Assembly: GCA_943735955.1 (NCBI GenBank)
Contig: OX030962.1
Location: 8,283,462 to 8,347,461, forward strand
DNA from: Piscicola geometra
Taxonomy: Eukaryota > Annelida > Clitellata > Hirudinida > Piscicolidae
Direction of reading: 5' to 3'
Length of the DNA: 64,000 nt
The position numbers and the translations under genes are program-made. The notes beneath the pieces were generated by a model. That model was not told the origin of the DNA. It saw nothing but the letters and a program-made list of their open reading frames with translations, and searched no databases. This document shows positions 25,601 through 38,800 of this stretch, in pieces; within the stretch, counting starts at the first letter, position 1; each line of letters opens with the position of its first letter.

Positions 25601-27899
25601 GTTGTTAAATAAAAGCGAATTAAATTAATAAAACACACTTTTCTAGTTTTATTTAAGGAAACATGTTATGGATGGTTGTTTGATGCGTGATGGTTGTTTA
25701 CTCGAACTGAAAAAGATAAATACATTTCTTGATAATTTAGGTGCTGAGTGGATACTTATTGATAAGGCGTCATTGTTCTAGTGCATTGAGTGTCATGTAC
25801 CTAACCAGAAATACTTTTGATTTTAGTAGTCTGAACTTTTTATATTATGATATTTGTGATTATAATGTCAATAAAAAAATAGTTAACAATAAACTTAAAT
25901 ACCAATAATGATAAATTTAATAAATATTATTTTAATAGTTTCATAAGAAAAGTTTAAACTCCAGGGTTAAAAAATGCGTAAAATCTTTTATTGTTCGCTA
26001 GAGACGCTTTTTCAATATCTTCAGGGAAATATTCAATCTGCTGTTGAGGTTTTCAATCTATTAAACATTTTTAATGAATGAAAAACCTACTGTCTGTGTG
26101 AACCCATTAACCAAATTTTATAAAAAATTTGAGATCATTTTCTAATCAAAGTCTGCTAATAATCCTTTATCTCTCTACATATTCATTAACTTTTTTTCTT
26201 GTCATCAAATTATTTTATATTAAAATCAGATGCACAAATGAAGCAAAATAAAAGATTCAAAAATTACTTATTTATAATGCGTTGATTTGATAAAACCTCA
26301 TATAATTATATTTTATGGTGCTTTGCTCTGAATAAATCCAAATAAAAGGTCATGCAATAGCAATTGCATTCCAAATACAAAAAGGCGAAAAGTTATTATT
26401 TCTGATGAATCATGAAAATAATTTTAATCCTCTTTCCTGAAGTTTTGAATTTTAAAATTCTCATTTAAAATATCTATCTTAGCTTGAATTATTGATTGAG
26501 AATCGTCGTTAATTATAAAACGTCTTTCAAAACCTTATATTTAAATTTTGAATATAAACTACATTTTTTTCATTCATATTAAATACGATTTCTAAATCCT
26601 AAATATACTTTTACACAGCCTAGCATCAATTTTTGTTCAATTTTATTTTTATTCGATCTATCTTTCTAATCTTACGCAAAATAGAAAGATCTCTAGACAT
26701 TCATTATTTTAAGACACTATTATTTTTATATAAAACATTTTGTTGGCTTTTTATTTAAGAAATAGTTCTCTTTGTAACAAAGTTGTAAAAATTTCTAGTA
26801 ATCGGATGCTGAAAGGGCTATAAAAGCAGCCTTGGAAATTTCCAATATTTTGATATTTAGATAAAAACCCAGAAGCTCAAGGTTTTTTCAAAAAGCACAG
26901 TTTACAGTACTACTTTGAAAGCAGTACTTCAGATAAATTTCAGCGATGAACAGAATCACTTCTTGCAGGAAAGACAATGGAGCGCAAGCGCTGGACTAGT
27001 TCAAATAATTATTGGAGTAATGACTTTCGATGTGAAAAATCTCCAAATGATAAACTGACAAACATAATTGTAATTTTAAAATTTAACATGTGAGATTAAA
27101 ACACATTTTAGAGTTTTGCTACTACAAGCTGTCGTCTTGGCCTACGAGACCATGTGTCATTAATACACTGTAAGCCAGAAAAACCGGCCACTGTGTATTT
27201 GTTTATAACTTTTAAAAATGTAAAACGATTATTAAATTTTTCACTGGTCTACTCAAAATTAAAAGTGAAATAGAATTTTATAAAAATTCATTAGGATTCC
27301 TTCAAAATGCTGTATCTCAACTTTAAGAAAATAAAAAAAGTTTAAAACTAGCTAAAAATACTATCATTTAATAAAAATAACATAAAAATTAACTACCATA
27401 AACGCCGTTTTAAAATAAGACATTAGATCTTCAAAGCGAAAAAACGGTGACAGCATTTCAAAATTTTTCTCCTTTGCTAAGTAGATATGCTGATTTCAAA
27501 GCCGTAAGTAAAAGAATTGCAAAAGAAAAAAATTGGAAAAAATTGAAAGGAAATAACTTAAATTTAAAAATATTGAAGTGTTGTTTTATTTTTATTTTGT
27601 TTGTTTATAAGAATTTAGAAAGTTGATAATCGATTTATGTTGAAGTGAATCAATTTGGACTGTTACCAAATTGATTATATATTATCAATGATTATAGTAA
27701 GTGGCACGAAAATATGAATATATAGTTTGCTTAAGATGTTTATTTTAAGATAAAATATGTTAAATGCTTTTCTCTATGGGAAACAGTTTATTGAAAAAAG
27801 ACCGAGAAAAATCACGTAAAAGGTTTTTTTATAACCCATATTTTGTATTAAAAACGAATATTTTAATTATAAATCGAAGTAAACTCTGATTAAGGGAAG
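22672..27899. other. Intergenic region upstream of the P450 gene
   Basis: About 5.2 kb of AT-rich DNA. The P450 promoter should lie at its left end, where the gene's start codon is 22671. I found no exon chain, RNA gene or element with recognisable ends. One open frame at 23811-24020 has no supporting motif. Confidence 0.5.
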
Positions 27900-28078
27900 C
27901 TGTCTGGAAGAAACCTGTATGGAAGGGCTTCATACGGCGTAAGAGAAGTCACACACCTATAAGCTTGCCGTATCATTGGATATAGGCGCGTATTCGACAT
28001 ATAGGTCTTCTCCAAAAACACGTTTAGCAGTTCATTTCAGTTTCATAAAAAAAAGAAGAATCCGATTAGGCTTTCAAG
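27900..28078 (+). other. Candidate 5' non-coding exon of the giant membrane-protein gene
   Basis: A segment GC-richer than its surroundings ends CTTTCAAG at a consensus GTAAGT donor (28079). The left end is not defined and may be the transcription start. No long open frame starts here. The next plus-strand exon-like block begins at 28234. Assignment to the gene starting at 32683 is inferred from strand, order and the splice acceptor just before that gene's first coding exon. Confidence 0.4.
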
Positions 28079-28233
28079 GTAAGTTTGTCTAGCTTTCATT
28101 AATTGTAAAAACTAGCTTTATTAAAATAATTAAACTAGTTAATTGGATAATAAAAATATAGTTTTTAAAATATAAATAGGTTAAAATATGATAATTTCAT
28201 ACTTTTAAATTCATAGTACACATCTTTTCCAAG

Positions 28234-28295
28234 AACTAGATACCAAACTCGAAGCAACAGTCCACTTGAAACATCTCGAAGTCCTTCTTAAACTC
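28234..28295 (+). other. Second candidate 5' non-coding exon
   Basis: The acceptor CATCTTTTCCAAG is followed by 62 nt and a perfect GTAAGT donor at 28296. The block can be read in one frame without a stop but has no ATG leading into the downstream gene. The first coding exon at 32683 is preceded by a good acceptor (CTCTTGCAG at about 32636-32644), so spliced leader exons are expected somewhere upstream. Confidence 0.4.
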
Positions 28296-31200
28296 GTAAG
28301 TACTTTAGTTTTACACGCTTAAAGAATAAATTAACGAAAAGCATGTTATTTATTTGCTGAAAGTAAAACTATTAATTTTCTATTACTTTTTTTATTAAAT
28401 AAAGATCAAAATATGTCATTTCTAGTGGGTGAAAATGTGAGAGTTTCATTTAAGCTTTGACAATCATCATCAAAAGGTTACTGTTTTACTCGAGTACATA
28501 CTTTAGTGCAACACTCTCATAAATTTGTAAAAATATTTTATTATTTTATTATTTCTTTAAGTTATCCTATAAGCATTTTATCTTTTAAACAATTTTTCTT
28601 ACATATCTTCCTATCGTGCCTATTAATCTCTAAATATTCAGAAAATGTTTTTAAAATGAAAAAAACATTATTTATTACATGAAATAAAAATTAATGGATT
28701 TTTTCGAACCATTGAGAAAAAATTTAATTTTATATTTGAAAAAAATAATTTACACTTTTTTAGTTCAAAAAAATTTGACGCTGTAGTTTTGTGAAAAATG
28801 TCAACAAAGCTTTAATTTGTTTAAACTTTCCGATCTGAATTACATTTTTATTTTTGACAATTAATGTTGAGTATTAATTATAAAACTATATAAGGATTAT
28901 TTTTTCGTTTGTGAAAAAAAATATAGAATTTATACTAAAACATCTCAATATTTGTTTCTAGTTTGCTGACCATAAATGTTTATTTCATTGATTTTAGTTT
29001 TGTTTGAAAGTTTAGTGATTCAGCCTAAGTCGGATTGAAGGACCATACGCTGAACCGTTCTAGGCTGAATCATTCGCACACCTTTTAGCTAAAAAAAAAT
29101 ATATTTTGTAATTATATTTATTTAAACAAATGTTTGTTTTTTATCGACCTAAAGATCACAAATAAACTTCCACGCGTAACCATAGATACCAATGTCGTTG
29201 ACCCCTCGGCTCCAGACCATTTTTCTTTCTTCAGCATAAAACAATTTCCACCAAACCTGCACCTATGTATAATTTTGTCCAATTGCCAAAAAAATATTGT
29301 TATTTTTCCATTTTAACTTATTACGTGAAGCTGAAATTTTTATAGAAACATCATACTAAAAAAATTTTATTCAGAATTTGTTCATTGAATTAATTTTAGA
29401 AGCCACTTAGTTGTTATTTGATCTCATTTAATAAATAAAAAATTTCAAAAAAGATTTATATTAAAAACCTTTTATAAAAAAAGTATTCTTTGAAAGATTT
29501 TAATCTCCAATAATTAATTCAAGTTTTGAATTTTTTTATAGAATACATTCTGCATAAAGATGGTATCCAAAGTATGTTTAAGAAAATAAAAAACTTATCT
29601 TTAAACAAATTGTTATAAAACATTATTAACAGCAAAAAATGTTCAGAGCATAAAAAATGGAAAATAGTGTTTTGTTAAAGTTAATACGAAAAAATACGTG
29701 AAAAGAAATGGTGCTTGCCAAACGACATTTTGAAGTAAATCTTTAAACAGGGCTGGATCTTGAAGTGATGAAGCTTACACAAGGGACTATGACCAAGGTT
29801 TAAAAAACCATATAATAATAATAAAATGTAAATCAAAATTCTTGAAGAAAGATTTCACAACATTCAAAAAAATCTATTCATTTTTATCGAAAAAAAGGAA
29901 AATAGGCGTTCAATTCACTGAGACATTTAGTCAGTTACTTTTAAGATTTAAAAAATCTTTTTTTTTCAAGAAAAACAAATTTTTACAAAAGTGGATAACT
30001 AGCTTTGTTTTTACGGTATGAAAACTCTTTTTTAGCATTTTATCTTTGAAAAAGTAATCATTATCTTTTTTCGAATACACTATAATTTTACTATTTACAG
30101 AACAATTGAAACAAATATTGAAATTGAAAATTAAGCCACAATATATGAAAAAACTGTATTAATTGATCCTTTTTGAGAACTCTATTAATTTTTCTATTTT
30201 CATATTTTATCATATCAATTAATAACTTAATGGAAAAGTAAAAAAATGTACAGTGAAATTTTTATTAAAAGGTTTTCAGGCAACCATCAGTTTTTTATTA
30301 GTTTTTTGCATTAAAATGTCAACTTGTCAGTTATTTAAAAAAATTATAAAAAAAGTTTTATTTTTCTATTTAATAATTTTGAACAACTTTTTTAAAACTT
30401 TATTTGTTCAAATACATTTCTGATAGGATTATGTCAAGATTGAAAGAACATATTCGATTAATATAAACTATTTATTGTCGGTGAAATAAAAACTTCAATT
30501 AAAAATTTAAAAGTTTCAAAATTGATGAAACAATGTATTTTTTAATTTTATATATTTAAAATATTATTAATTAATTAAAATTTAAATGTATAAATACTCA
30601 AATCAATAAATGTATTTGTCATTGGTCTTTCCACCAGCTGGGAGTTTTAAAAACAATAATTAAGGCCAAGATAAAAGCGGAAATTACGAATCAATGAATG
30701 GGCATCAAACATCAAACAAGAATCCTTCCCATCTCATGAATGGAAAGTGTTTTGAAATATTGTAAATATCTAAAGCATAATACTGCACAGGAAAAGATAA
30801 GAATCAATATCTTATTCAATATATTACGAAAGAAAGAGCCCATTAGGTTTTTTAAAACATCTAAAAGTACTTTTCGTTTAATCATTTCTCCAACAAGAGT
30901 TAACCAGCTCACCTTTTCTCGTTTGTTCGTAATCACCAAAGTCGAATTTTGTTTAAAATTTTTTGCAAAAGTTTAAGAGTCCGTTAATTGTTTCTAGAGA
31001 AGTTTGGTGACTGAAACACGTGTCAAACCACGACGAATGCTGTGTATGCATTGAAGACGTTAAGCCAAAACAACTCATTATGCGAATAGAAATATATTTC
31101 AAACAAGAAATTATGGGTATTCCAAAAAATTAAGTCTTAAATATTATTACTTCTATTGAGTAATAAAATCTTCAATTTTATAAAAAATAAAAAAATTTTA

Positions 31201-32644
31201 TAACGTGAGATTCATATAATGGCATTTGTGAGAAATAAAAGTGTATTATTAAGCCTTTATTCTTCGAGTTATTGGGAGGAATCAGATTTAAGGGCAGTTA
31301 ATATGGAGCTTTGATACTGTTGAGATTATGATTAAGTACTGACAGTTAGATATCGTCGTTTCCTCGAGGATGATCCAAGCATCTGATATAACGAACACTG
31401 CGAGAAACTTTTGCCACATATTATGTTGGCCTACATGTATGCTTGAATGTTTAAATACATTTTCTTAATTTCTTTAGGTATTGTTTTTTATTTTCATAAA
31501 CCTAGGGTTTTTTGTCAAAATCTGTTAATAATTGCAATTTTCATCGACGAAAGTTGAAATCCAAATAAATTTTTTACATATTTTAAAATAAAAAATCTTT
31601 CTTTACTCATTTGAATCAATAAACTCAATCTAAGAAACAATTATTTGTTTTAATTCAAAATAAATTGAAAACAAATCAATAAAGAAGGACAATAAATAAA
31701 TTTGTGTAACGAAGTTTTATGTCGTTTTGTTATGATAAGGCTCAGAAAATACTATTTTTAAGAGAAATGAATAGAAAAGCTTTGTGGGAAAAAATTTAAT
31801 GAAATTAGAATAATTGAAAAAGCAAATAAAATAAGTTTTGAAAAGATATTAAACTTCCATGAGACATTTTATTTCTTTTTATTGTTTTAAAAATGCTTTT
31901 TTGACACTGCTTGGCCCATTGATCACATGTGGGCAGCAGCTTTATCCAACTTTCTAGTAATCTTTTTTTACATTCTTTTTCAAATTAGTTGAATACATTG
32001 AAATGCATAATTTATATTATCATTTTGAATGCACTTCAACGAACGGCAAATAACAGGTTGGTATCTTAGTCTGGAAAGAATATTGAAAATGATGGATTTA
32101 CTACATTTAATTCATTGCAAAACAAAAAAACATGTCTGAAACAGATTTGAACTAAGTAGAAAAAATAAACAGAAAAAGTCCTAATGTAAAAAAACTTAAT
32201 TTCATTACTGAGATTTTTAAAGTTCTTGTTTAAATCTTTTTTTATTCTGTTAACCTTTCTTAAAGGAATTGTTTTTTGCATTGAAGCCATTGTATAAACT
32301 TTAAAAAATTCTTTGGCTAAAGAATTTTATTTGAACCTTTTTGATTGAATTTTAAATTTCACATTGTGACTTTTCGGATACTTCTAATGAATACTTTGAA
32401 AGACCACTAGTTTAAAGTAGGAAATTCCTAAGATAATTGGGAAATATACTTTTTACACCATCAACATTTGATCATTGAATAAACTTATCAACAAAATGTA
32501 TTTTTTGCAAAATCTGTCGAAAGCGTGCTTTAAAATGATTGTAATACTCACAAATTATTTTATTTGTGTATTAGTAGGAGAACCCTTGCATTATCATAAA
32601 ATCGTTAAAAAGTTAAAATGATTTTTTAATTGAAACCTCTTGCA
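28296..32644 (+). other. Presumed 5' UTR intron or intergenic DNA
   Basis: AT-rich, 4.3 kb. The only structure seen is a 12-bp inverted repeat at 29016-29027 and 29061-29072. Short open frames (for example 30712-30976 on both strands) look like chance. If the leader exons at 28 kb are real, this is an intron. Confidence 0.4.
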
Positions 32645-32682
32645 GATCAAATAAACGGACCACGCAGAGATATGCCTGAATA

Positions 32683-32800
32683 ATGCATTCCATCAAGAGA
32701 ATCAGCAGAAAAGCCGTCATTTACGTTTTTTTCTTCCTTGTCAGCGTCACTCTTTGTGGTTCAGGCTCTGTATCTCCCTCTTCTCCACGGAAGCGGAATG
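32683..32800 (+). CDS. First coding exon of the giant gene: signal peptide
   Basis: The ATG at 32683 follows an acceptor 38 bp upstream. The 39 codons give a basic n-region, the hydrophobic core VIYVFFFLVSVTLC, small residues GSGS as a cleavage region, then SPSSPRKRN. The GTACGT donor ends in phase 1, the phase demanded by the next exon at 36683, which continues LNDAPSPPRKRIK. The opposite strand is also partly open here, but lacks an acceptor and is treated as a shadow. Confidence 0.75.
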
Positions 32801-35800
32801 GTACGTTGGTGGATAGTTGGTAGATGGATGGGTGGGCCATTGAACGGTTATGTAGATAAATAGATGGATGGGTTTAGAAGGATAATGAAGCAAAAGAGGT
32901 GAAAAAGGGGTTGAGTGATCGCAGTTCAAATTAGCGAAGGAAAAAAAGTATAAAATATAAAGTTTTGTGCGAAAAAAATGAATTATAATAAAAAATCTTG
33001 AAAAGTCAAAATTACTAAGAGATGCAAGATCATGTCAGAGGTGGTTACTCACATGTTAATTTGATTAGTGTATTCAAGTATGTAGACGGCTGTTGAAATC
33101 GGAAAGTGGTGTAAGAGAGCTTTCCGAAAATAATGAGAAAAAAGATACTGTTCGCGTTAGAATGTTTTGACAAAATATTATTACAAATATATAATGAGTA
33201 TTGTGGATACTTTTACATAGTTTGTGGGTAAAAACTTTTTTCCAATAATTAAAATGTCAGTTTTGTATAGCACCCGGGCACGCAATTGAGGCGCCACTCA
33301 CACGACATAAGTCGTGAAACACCGCATCATATACACTAGGTTTATGATAGCTCACGGTTGGCTGAACAGGGATTCGAAACTGGCGACCTTTAAGTTGCAG
33401 GTCTAACGACTTACCATCTAAGCCAACCCGCTCGCCAATTACTTTAATAATTAGCATAGGAATCTCTATGAAGGTAATAACCCTATTTTGAAATTATTAT
33501 TATATAAATTATTTTTACTTTCTTTTAGATAAATTATTTTTACTTTCTTTTAGATAAATAATTTTTACTTTCTTTTAGATAAATAATTTTTACTTTCTTT
33601 TAGATAAATAATTTTTACTTTCTTTTAGATAAATAATTTTTACTTTCTTTTAGATAAATAATTTTTACTTTCATTTAGAAAAATAATTTTTGTTCCAATG
33701 TTAACGGTAGCTGAGTATGTAACGACTTTCGGCTTGACGAACGGTTAGTGGTTTTAGACTCGAATGGATACCCTAGTAACCCAAAGGTGCAAATGAAAAT
33801 GTCCCATCTAAGGGGCCGAGGAGTCCATTCGGGATATGCGACTCTATAATAAGGCTCGTAATTATTACTATTATTACGTCTGGTTCGATTTAGTGTTGTG
33901 GGGGTAGTGAAATGTGGTAGATAACTCGTGGAAACTAGATTAAAGTTGGCTTATTTGATTTTCATGGTCGCAAAATGTTCACTCTCGCCAACCAAGATCA
34001 GAATTTATTATTATGTCAGATGTTCTAGTAAACGTTACGTGAGTGGCGTTCATATTGACAACTTTTAAACGACTGAAACAAAAATTATTAATTTTTAATT
34101 GATTTAAAAAAATCATGGATATATAATTAAAATTTGAAAAAATAGTTATTGAGATTTAAAAACAACATTAATAATAATAAAAACTTTTATATTCTTTAAA
34201 AACAAAGCATTTTGAAGACTGATTAGAATGAGTGACGCTGAATACTTGAAAAACTGAATCATGGAAATGATGAAATTTAAAATAAAAAACTGAAATTTAT
34301 GTTTCCTAATACGACACGCAGACTAATTCAATTTGAAAGCGCCCAGCTTCTAATTTTTACATGGTCTTAACTTTTTTTTGGAAAAAACGTACTAAAAAGA
34401 ATGATTATAGGACAGTTTTTTATAAAATGGTTACAAAATGTGGACGCAATAGATAAAGACGGATCTAAAAAGTGAAAAGTAATGTTCGTGTTGTAATTAA
34501 AAAATAATTGACAAACAAAAGATAAATATCACATTAGGTGAAAAATATTGGTTCGAAAAATCTTTCACAAAGAAATAACAATAACACATTTTTAAATACA
34601 TAACTGAAAGTAACAAGAAAAATGTAAATAAGAAATTTTTTTTCAGAAATAACCTAATGATTTTACTTATAGAGGCAGGAAGGATGGATAAATAGATGCC
34701 TAGCTACTAAAGCTTAGAAGAAGCTTTTGTAAACTTAAATGGAAAAATTGTATTTAGACTATCATAAACATGTGATTTTTTCCACCCTTTCAAATCCATA
34801 TAAAAATGGGAAAAACAAATGAAATTTTATAGAATGCTTTAAAAAATACAAAAAAAAAAAATTTATTAAACAACTTAGATGTGAAAAAAAGTGAACTTAA
34901 AAATTTTACAAATATAAAGAAGGATAGGAAGAAAAACGTTAGAAAAAATACAATCTTTTACGTAAGAAAAAGTTCCGGAAAAGTTTTGTTACACTTTCAG
35001 AATTTTCGACGCATGGTAAAATTCACTTTTACAAAAAATTTAAGATTTTAACGCTTTCAAAATAATTATTCATTAAAAAAATCATTTTCATGAAAATAAA
35101 ATGAAATATTTTTTTGCTCTTGCATTAATTATTCATAGAAAAACAATCAAATCAAACTATCGAAAAAGTTGTCATTTCGATATAATAGTTTTGAAACAGT
35201 TTGAAATATCCGTTGTAACTACTTTATTTGAAGACTAAAAAAGTATAAAAATAGTTTCAAACCACGAATAGGAAAAAACAACTTAAGTAAAATCCATTAA
35301 AATACCTATTTAATATTTTATAAGAATTATTCCAACCTATATTTTTTTAATAGACCAATATAAATAAATAAGTAGAATAATTTGGTGGCTTCTATTTTAA
35401 AAACCTTAATTGCCCCCCGTGAGTTTCCAACGGCACATGCGCACACTACCGGATCCTCGTGTGTATGCAGCCAATTACTTGAACAAACGTCAAATGATGG
35501 CGTCACATCCACTCCACTACGACTATTAGAAGGAATATCACATTGGCTTCTTGGAAAATTTCAATGAAAAGAGCTAAAAATACTTTCGAAATTGTAAAGA
35601 AGTGAAAAATTATTTAATGAATAAAAACTAGAAAATTATTTTTTCAAGAAGATAAAAGCTAGACTATTATGAACTATAAAAAATGTGACAAAACGTGAAT
35701 GGAAAGATAAACACAATTGAAACGATTATAACAAATACTTTAAAATAGATAAAATAATAAATGTTGAAAATATTGAATTAGTTTTTGTAAAAATGTTTTG

Positions 35801-38800
35801 CGTTTCCGTGTAGGAGTGAATTATCGATAAAATCCATTAAAAACGATATAAAACGATAAAAACGATGAAGATTTAAAATGCAAAAACTAATGATAGTTTT
35901 AGGGACAAATAATAATGATAACTTCAGCTTTGTTCTTATTATTTGCATAATTTTATATTTTTATATATTTGTAATCAAAAGCTTGGAAAACACGTTGATT
36001 TCATTGCTGTATTAAAATCGTAAAATAACGAGAAACTGATTGCAAATGCATTTTATTCATTGTATAATACACTTTTTTAGAGCTTAAAAAACTAAAAAAA
36101 TGATATTAAATGATCAAATATATTAGTAGATGAGTAACAGTAACGAAAATGTTTTTAAAGATCTTAAAGTATACTTTTCATTAAATTCTAGCTAACTAGT
36201 GGAGATAATTGTAACAATTTGTATTTAAAAAATTAAATATTCAATAAAAAGATATTTTAAAGAATTTTGTACAAAATATTGTTATATATAAATAAGATAA
36301 AATTCACAAGAGAAAAAGCAAACATGATAGCCGTTTATCCAGGGAGAACATTTCATTTAATAACAAATTTCAAAAATATTTGTGCTAATTAAAAAAGATT
36401 AAGTTAACAATTTAATATTTAATTTTTTAAAAACATTTTCATTATATTTTGTTTTGTTTTTTTATTAAAAAAACTTCTCAATAAGACAAATCTAGACTCA
36501 GTCTTAATTAAAATTAAATTCGAAGTATTTCTATTTTGGAACAGTATTACATTTTTATCTAAGAAAATCGTAAAATATAATGAATGAAACTTTGTTTTTT
36601 TGCTGATAAACGCAAAGAAAAAATAGGCTTAAATCAATATATTTACTTTTAATTTTCTCACACACAACACCGCTTTCATCAGCTTTGAACGATGCTCCAT
36701 CCCCGCCAAGGAAGAGAATCAAAAGTGAGAAAAATGATAAAAACTTTTTGACATGGATTCAATATGATAAAAAATAACAATTTAACTTTTATTTATTCAC
36801 GCAAAAAACTTTAAAAAAACACAAAAATTCTATAAAATTACATAAATTCCGTCAGCAGCCTAATTGAAAACCATTAATTTGAAATTCAAATTATAATAAG
36901 AGATTTTTTTATATTTAAAAAGCAATAAAAAAATTTATTCAGGAGTTTTGCTGGACACCTCACCAAACGTCTTCGCTGAGAACATGCAGACCACAAGCCT
37001 GCTGGAAAGCCGTTTTCAAGTAGAGTAATAAAAAAGAAAAATTCTCTAAATTCAATAAATATTTATATATAAAAAATGTTAAATTGCGTAACATAAAATA
37101 GTAAATCTTTTTTGTGGGCTTTTCTTTATCCAATTTTCTTTATTTCTCTTCATTCAGGTCTTTGACACATCTCTCACAACGGATTTTTTCTGGTATAGGG
37201 AGTCAGGAATAAGGATAAATGTTGGAATTCACAGCGTAAGGGTGGGTACCCAGTTATTCTAAAACCCATGATTTATTTTAACTAATTTGTATGTTTCATT
37301 TAGTTTTTTCACCTAATAAATCTTTTCTCAATTTAATATTCTAACATGAAAAGCTTGATTAAAAAATAGTAAGACAGTTCATTCAATAAAAAAGAAGAAC
37401 AATTTTAAAGGTTTGACACGATGATGTCTTTAAAATATGTTAATAAAAACATAAAAAATTAATGTAAATATTAAAAAACTTTTCTGAGGCAATGAGCCAT
37501 AAGATATCATTGTGAATTGTCAGACAGAATGAAAAATCTGTTTAAAATTTGAATAGCCAAAAATTAATTTATAAAACTTGATGCGTAAATTAAATGTACT
37601 TTCATATCAAATTTGAAAAATGTCTTTATGGACAGTCAATTTAAATAATAATATTTTTATTCAATGGCAAATAACATACGAGTGGAGTCTAGGTAATTTA
37701 TCTTCTCAACAACAATTTATTCATCGTCACACACATCTTAAATGATTTTTTGAGTAATAGCAGCATTTTGTAATTTCGAATAAGCTATTTAAAACATCCA
37801 AAATAAAACTTTTTAATGTATTTATGCATTTGAATTTAGTTATCTTAGAAATTTAATGTTGGTGTTTTAATCTTATTGTTTCAATAAATTTCAAAAGTGT
37901 TAATTAAAAGATATATTTTCCCATTTATAATCAAAAAATTAATTTATTTACAAAAACATTTTAAAACTAGAAAGTTAGTGAAAACATTGTAGTCGTTGAT
38001 TGAATCATTTTTGCTTGGCATAACAGATTCTTCCGGAGTTTGAAGAAGTCGACCACAAGGGTGACTCGAACTTCGAGTTGATGAAAGCACCGACTGAAGA
38101 ATCAGAACAGAGCAGGTCCCACTTCAAGTGGATCAGAGAAAATTACTGTAGGTGAGTGTTGATCTAACAATTCAAGATCGTCGTCAATTGATTTTACTTT
38201 AAAGTTACAGGTCAAGGCTATTTTAGTTTGAACTCGTTAACATTTTTCTCAAGCATTTGATACTTTCTTATTTTCTCTTTCGTTATAATCAGAGCTGTTC
38301 CACGATTAAAAATTTTCATCGCCGTTAATGGTTCGAGTAAACATTTTAATCGTGCGTTAATCGTCTTTTAACGCAATGTTTTAGCATATTTGACATTAGT
38401 ATAAAATAGTATTTAAATTTTCTTTTTTTACAAATTTATCAAACATTTTATTAGAACTTTTCATATAAAATTAATCCACATTTTGGAGAAGAAAAAAGAA
38501 TCTATAAATGATAAAAAATGCAAGTCTCACACCTCATTTTCGAGCAGTTACTGAAGAAAGAAAGTAATCCACATATGAAAGTTTAAAAACGAATCCATAA
38601 ATGATAAAAAATGGAATTCTAATACATCCTTTTGGAGCAAACAAGTTTTTCAACATTATTTGGATCTAAAGAGACTCATTTTATGATAGCTATGTGTCCT
38701 GACAAGCTGAATAGATGTTGACAAGTACTTTCTTTCCAGTTTCGCAAGAACCGGATATGCCCTTTCACGTTGTTACCACCAAACAAGAAGACAACTCTCA

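Larger units (their letters stand above)
32801..36682 (+). other. First coding intron of the giant gene
   Basis: A 3.9-kb intron holding a tRNA-derived SINE (33262-33437, minus), a 25-bp tandem array (33504-33690), a second SINE-like copy (33695-33885, plus) and an unexplained GC-rich exon-like island (35405-35522). The rest is AT-rich DNA without visible features. Confidence 0.55.

Noticed and set aside
32690..32890. Minus-strand frame ending GDTEPEPQRVTLTRKKKT with a stop
   Set aside because: No acceptor upstream; the translation runs into a CCATCCAT microsatellite. The plus strand gives a signal-peptide exon that fits the downstream gene in phase.
33257..33457. 66-codon minus-strand frame, and separately a tRNA gene
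   Set aside because: The sequence is a SINE head with A and B boxes. The anticodon stem and loop do not form a standard tRNA, so it is neither a protein nor a working tRNA.
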